A program made the position numbers and the translations under genes. A stretch of DNA of 64,000 bases. Source: Streptomyces sp. MUM 2J (GTDB lineage Bacteria; Actinomycetota; Actinomycetes; Streptomycetales; Streptomycetaceae). Below, one piece after another: positions 61,990 to 64,000 of the stretch. The notes beneath the pieces are model-generated. The model worked only from the letters and a program-made list of their open reading frames with translations, ran no database searches and was not told the origin of the DNA. The stretch covers positions 93,396-157,395 of the forward strand of contig NZ_JADWYM010000010.1 in the NCBI RefSeq assembly GCF_022414535.1, given 5' to 3'. The stretch's first letter is position 1. Every line of letters begins with the position of its first letter.

Positions 61990-63627
61990 CTAGCGGAACC
62001 GGAACGCCTTCATCAGGCGCAGGCTCCGGCTCATGAACGCCGCGTACTTCTCGTCGTCCATCCCGAGGGACGGCGCCATCGGCAGCAGTCGCTGGTGCGC
62101 CACCGTCTGCGCCTCCGTGTACTTGAGGATGCCCTCGGAGCCGTGCCGGCGACCGAGGCCGGAGTCCTTCATGCCGCCCATGGGGGACTGGGCACTGCCG
62201 TAGGCGGGGGCGTAGCCCTCGTTGACGTTGACCGTGCCGGTGCGCAGGCGGGCCGCGACCTCCCGGCCGCGGCGGGCGTCCTTCGTCCAGACCGAGGCGT
62301 TCAGGCCGTACGGCGTGGCGTTGGCCCGGGTGATCGCCTCCTCCTCCGTCGTGAAGCGGTAGACCGACACGACCGGCCCGAAGGTCTCCTCGGTGCACAC
62401 CGCCATCGGCTCGGTGACACCGTCGAGGATCGTCGGCTCGAAGAAGTACGGGCCGGCGTCCGGGCGCGCCACTCCGCCGGCCACCACCGTGGCGCCCTTG
62501 GCCACGGCCTCCTCCACGTGCCGCTTCACCGTCTCCAGCTGGCGCTCTCCGACCAGGGACCCCATGTCGGCGCCGTAGGCGAGGGAGGCACCGAGCCGCA
62601 TGGCCCGCGTGCGGGCGGCGAAGCGGTCGAGGAAGGCGTCCGCGACGGACTCGTGGACGAACAGCCGCTCGATGGAGATGCACAGCTGCCCGGCGGAGGA
62701 GAAGCAGGCGCGCACCGCGCCCGCGGCGGCCTTGTCGACGTCCGCGTCCTCCAGCACCAACATGGCGTTCTTACCGCCGAGTTCGAGGGAGACGCCGACC
62801 AGGCGGGCGGCGGCGCGCTCGGCGACCTCGCGGCCGGTGCGGGTGGAGCCGGTGAAGGAGACGTAGTCGGCGTGCCGGACGATCTCGGGGCCGACGACGG
62901 GGCCGTCGCCGATGACGACCTGGAAGACCCCGGCCGGCAGGCCCGCCTCGATCAGCAGGTCCCGCGCCCACAGCGCGGTCAGGCAGGTCTCGGTGTCGGG
63001 CTTCATCACGACCGCGTTGCCCGCGGCGAACGCGGGGAGCGCGTCGCCCACCGACAGCTCCAGCGGGTAGTTCCAGGGGGCGATCTCGCCGACGACGCCG
63101 CGCGGGTGGCGCAGCTCGGTGACCTTCGTCAGCGCGGGGACGGCACCGGTGTGCCGCTTCGGCCTCAGGTAGGCGGGGGCCCGGCGGCCGTAGTGGCGGG
63201 CCGCGACGGCGACGGCCTGGACCTCCTCGTGCGCGTGCAGGCGGGCCTTGCCGGTCTCCAGCTGGATCAGGTCCAGGATCTCGGCCTGCCGTTCGAGCAC
63301 CAGGTCGTGGAAGCGGAGGAGGACCGCGGCGCGCCGGCGCACCGGCGTCTGCGCCCACAGGGCCTGCGCGGAGCGGGCGGCCTCGAAGGCCCGGGCCACG
63401 TCCTCGGGGGTGGACTCGGGCAGGTCGGCGAGCTTCTCGCCGGTGAACGGGGTGTGGTTGGCGGTCCGGCCGGAGCCGACGACGTCCTTGGTGAGCTGGG
63501 CCACCAGCTGGGGGGTCACCACGTCGGCAGCGGTACGGGCGCCCGCCGGGGAGGGGGCGAGAGGGTTGGTGCCGGTCGTCTCGGCAACACCGAGGCCGGA
63601 CTTCTCCGGGGCCTGCGAGTCCGTCAT
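61990..63627 (-). CDS. Succinate-semialdehyde-type aldehyde dehydrogenase
   Basis: 545 aa, with an N-terminal extension before the fold. NAD(P)-binding TPWNYP-equivalent APWNYPLELSVGDALPAF, general base in VSLELGGKNAM, catalytic Cys in FSSAGQLCISIERL and C-terminal MGGMKDSGLGRRHG. The sequence pattern is close to succinate-semialdehyde dehydrogenases (NADP-type, GabD2-like), so gene naming as gabD2 is possible but not certain. It heads a two-gene unit with the GMC oxidoreductase downstream. Confidence 0.87.
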   Translation of the reverse strand: MTDSQAPEKSGLGVAETTGTNPLAPSPAGARTAADVVTPQLVAQLTKDVVGSGRTANHTPFTGEKLADLPESTPEDVARAFEAARSAQALWAQTPVRRRAAVLLRFHDLVLERQAEILDLIQLETGKARLHAHEEVQAVAVAARHYGRRAPAYLRPKRHTGAVPALTKVTELRHPRGVVGEIAPWNYPLELSVGDALPAFAAGNAVVMKPDTETCLTALWARDLLIEAGLPAGVFQVVIGDGPVVGPEIVRHADYVSFTGSTRTGREVAERAAARLVGVSLELGGKNAMLVLEDADVDKAAAGAVRACFSSAGQLCISIERLFVHESVADAFLDRFAARTRAMRLGASLAYGADMGSLVGERQLETVKRHVEEAVAKGATVVAGGVARPDAGPYFFEPTILDGVTEPMAVCTEETFGPVVSVYRFTTEEEAITRANATPYGLNASVWTKDARRGREVAARLRTGTVNVNEGYAPAYGSAQSPMGGMKDSGLGRRHGSEGILKYTEAQTVAHQRLLPMAPSLGMDDEKYAAFMSRSLRLMKAFRFR

Positions 63628-63775
63628 GAGCGGCAGCGTATGCCCGAGCGACGGCTTTGTGTACCCGCCGGTAATCCAGATTCACCCGGCACCCACATCA
63701 CGCCAGCAGTCACTGGCAACAAATACGCTGATCAGGCCCTTGTTCGACGGTGATCACGAGTAGTTCGATCCGCAC

Positions 63776-64000
63776 CTATCCTTTCGCCCACCCCAGGGCG
63801 GCGCGCAGTGCCGTCATCGGGGCGAGCCGGCGCCTTTCACCGGATTCCGGGCCCGTCGCACTCGGGGACCGGGGGTCCGAGTGCGCAGCCGGCGGACCCG
63901 CCTCCGACGGCCCACCCACCGCGGCCGACCCCGCCGCGGCGGCCGACCGGACCGACGGCGGCGTCACGCGGGTGGGGGCCGACCGGCCCGCCGCCGGCGC
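63776..64000 (-). CDS. C-terminal fragment of an ORF cut by the right window edge
   Basis: A minus-strand frame is open from the window end to the stop at 63776. The visible ~74 residues are Ala/Gly/Pro/Ser-rich and end RRRLAPMTALRAALGWAKG. It could be the tail of a longer protein with a disordered linker, or a short frame starting at GTG 63967. No domain is recognisable. Confidence 0.3.
   Translation of the reverse strand, partial: APAAGRSAPTRVTPPSVRSAAAAGSAAVGGPSEAGPPAAHSDPRSPSATGPESGERRRLAPMTALRAALGWAKG

Overview
This window looks like part of a Streptomyces chromosome core. Base composition is very G+C-rich with strong G/C third-position bias, GTG and TTG starts are common, and several genes sit directly downstream of -10-like hexamers with no leader. 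The gene content (mdh, folD, purN-purH, sucC-sucD, pcrA, guaA) matches my memory of the S. coelicolor region around SCO4780-SCO4835. That match is recollection and was not computed.

Layout. 1-2971: start of a lipoprotein gene (cut by the window edge), a MocR regulator, and a divergent AhpD-like plus PEP mutase/isocitrate lyase-like pair. 3125-10497 (minus): a five-gene glycine betaine unit, reading betaine aldehyde dehydrogenase, choline dehydrogenase, ABC ATPase, fused double permease, binding lipoprotein. An array of GGACA/TGTCC half-sites lies upstream. 10943-18056: a membrane-anchored protein, mdh with a palindromic operator, two paralogous XRE/membrane proteins, folD-DUF3017, and a membrane protein. 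18187-20384: purN-purH. 20693-24544: membrane proteins and an XRE/sigma-like/TM fusion. 24780-26867: sucC-sucD. 27401-35619: a compact divergent cluster of MoxR AAA+ ATPase, a 53-codon bridging ORF, DUF5682 and a vWA protein on the minus strand, facing a SWIM zinc-finger protein and a DUF5691 protein on the plus strand. 35763-47579: icmB, a lipase, an M23 peptidase, pcrA, two NlpC/P60 hydrolases and membrane proteins. 47742-51633: a LiaRS-like two-component system facing a PspC/LiaF-like protein. 51665-55713: DoxX, a membrane protein, DUF4429-SHOCT and a PNPOx-fold protein. 55732-58059: guaA and chorismate mutase with a leader-peptide attenuator. 58901-63627: a sortase-anchored protein, a GMC oxidoreductase and an aldehyde dehydrogenase.

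The most interesting signals are these. (1) The MoxR/vWA/DUF5682/SWIM/DUF5691 cluster has back-to-back promoters resembling the actinobacterial RecA-independent DNA-damage (PafBC) motif; the SWIM gene has an exact match that would give a leaderless mRNA. (2) pcrA carries the same -35-type box, but its -10 hexamer lies inside the terminal inverted repeat of a 171-bp palindromic element. (3) That element belongs to a dispersed repeat family whose copies supply the stop codons of two other genes. (4) The chorismate mutase gene is preceded by a leaderless Tyr/Phe-containing leader ORF and a 13-bp hairpin. Most genes in the window are ordinary core metabolism and cell-envelope functions.
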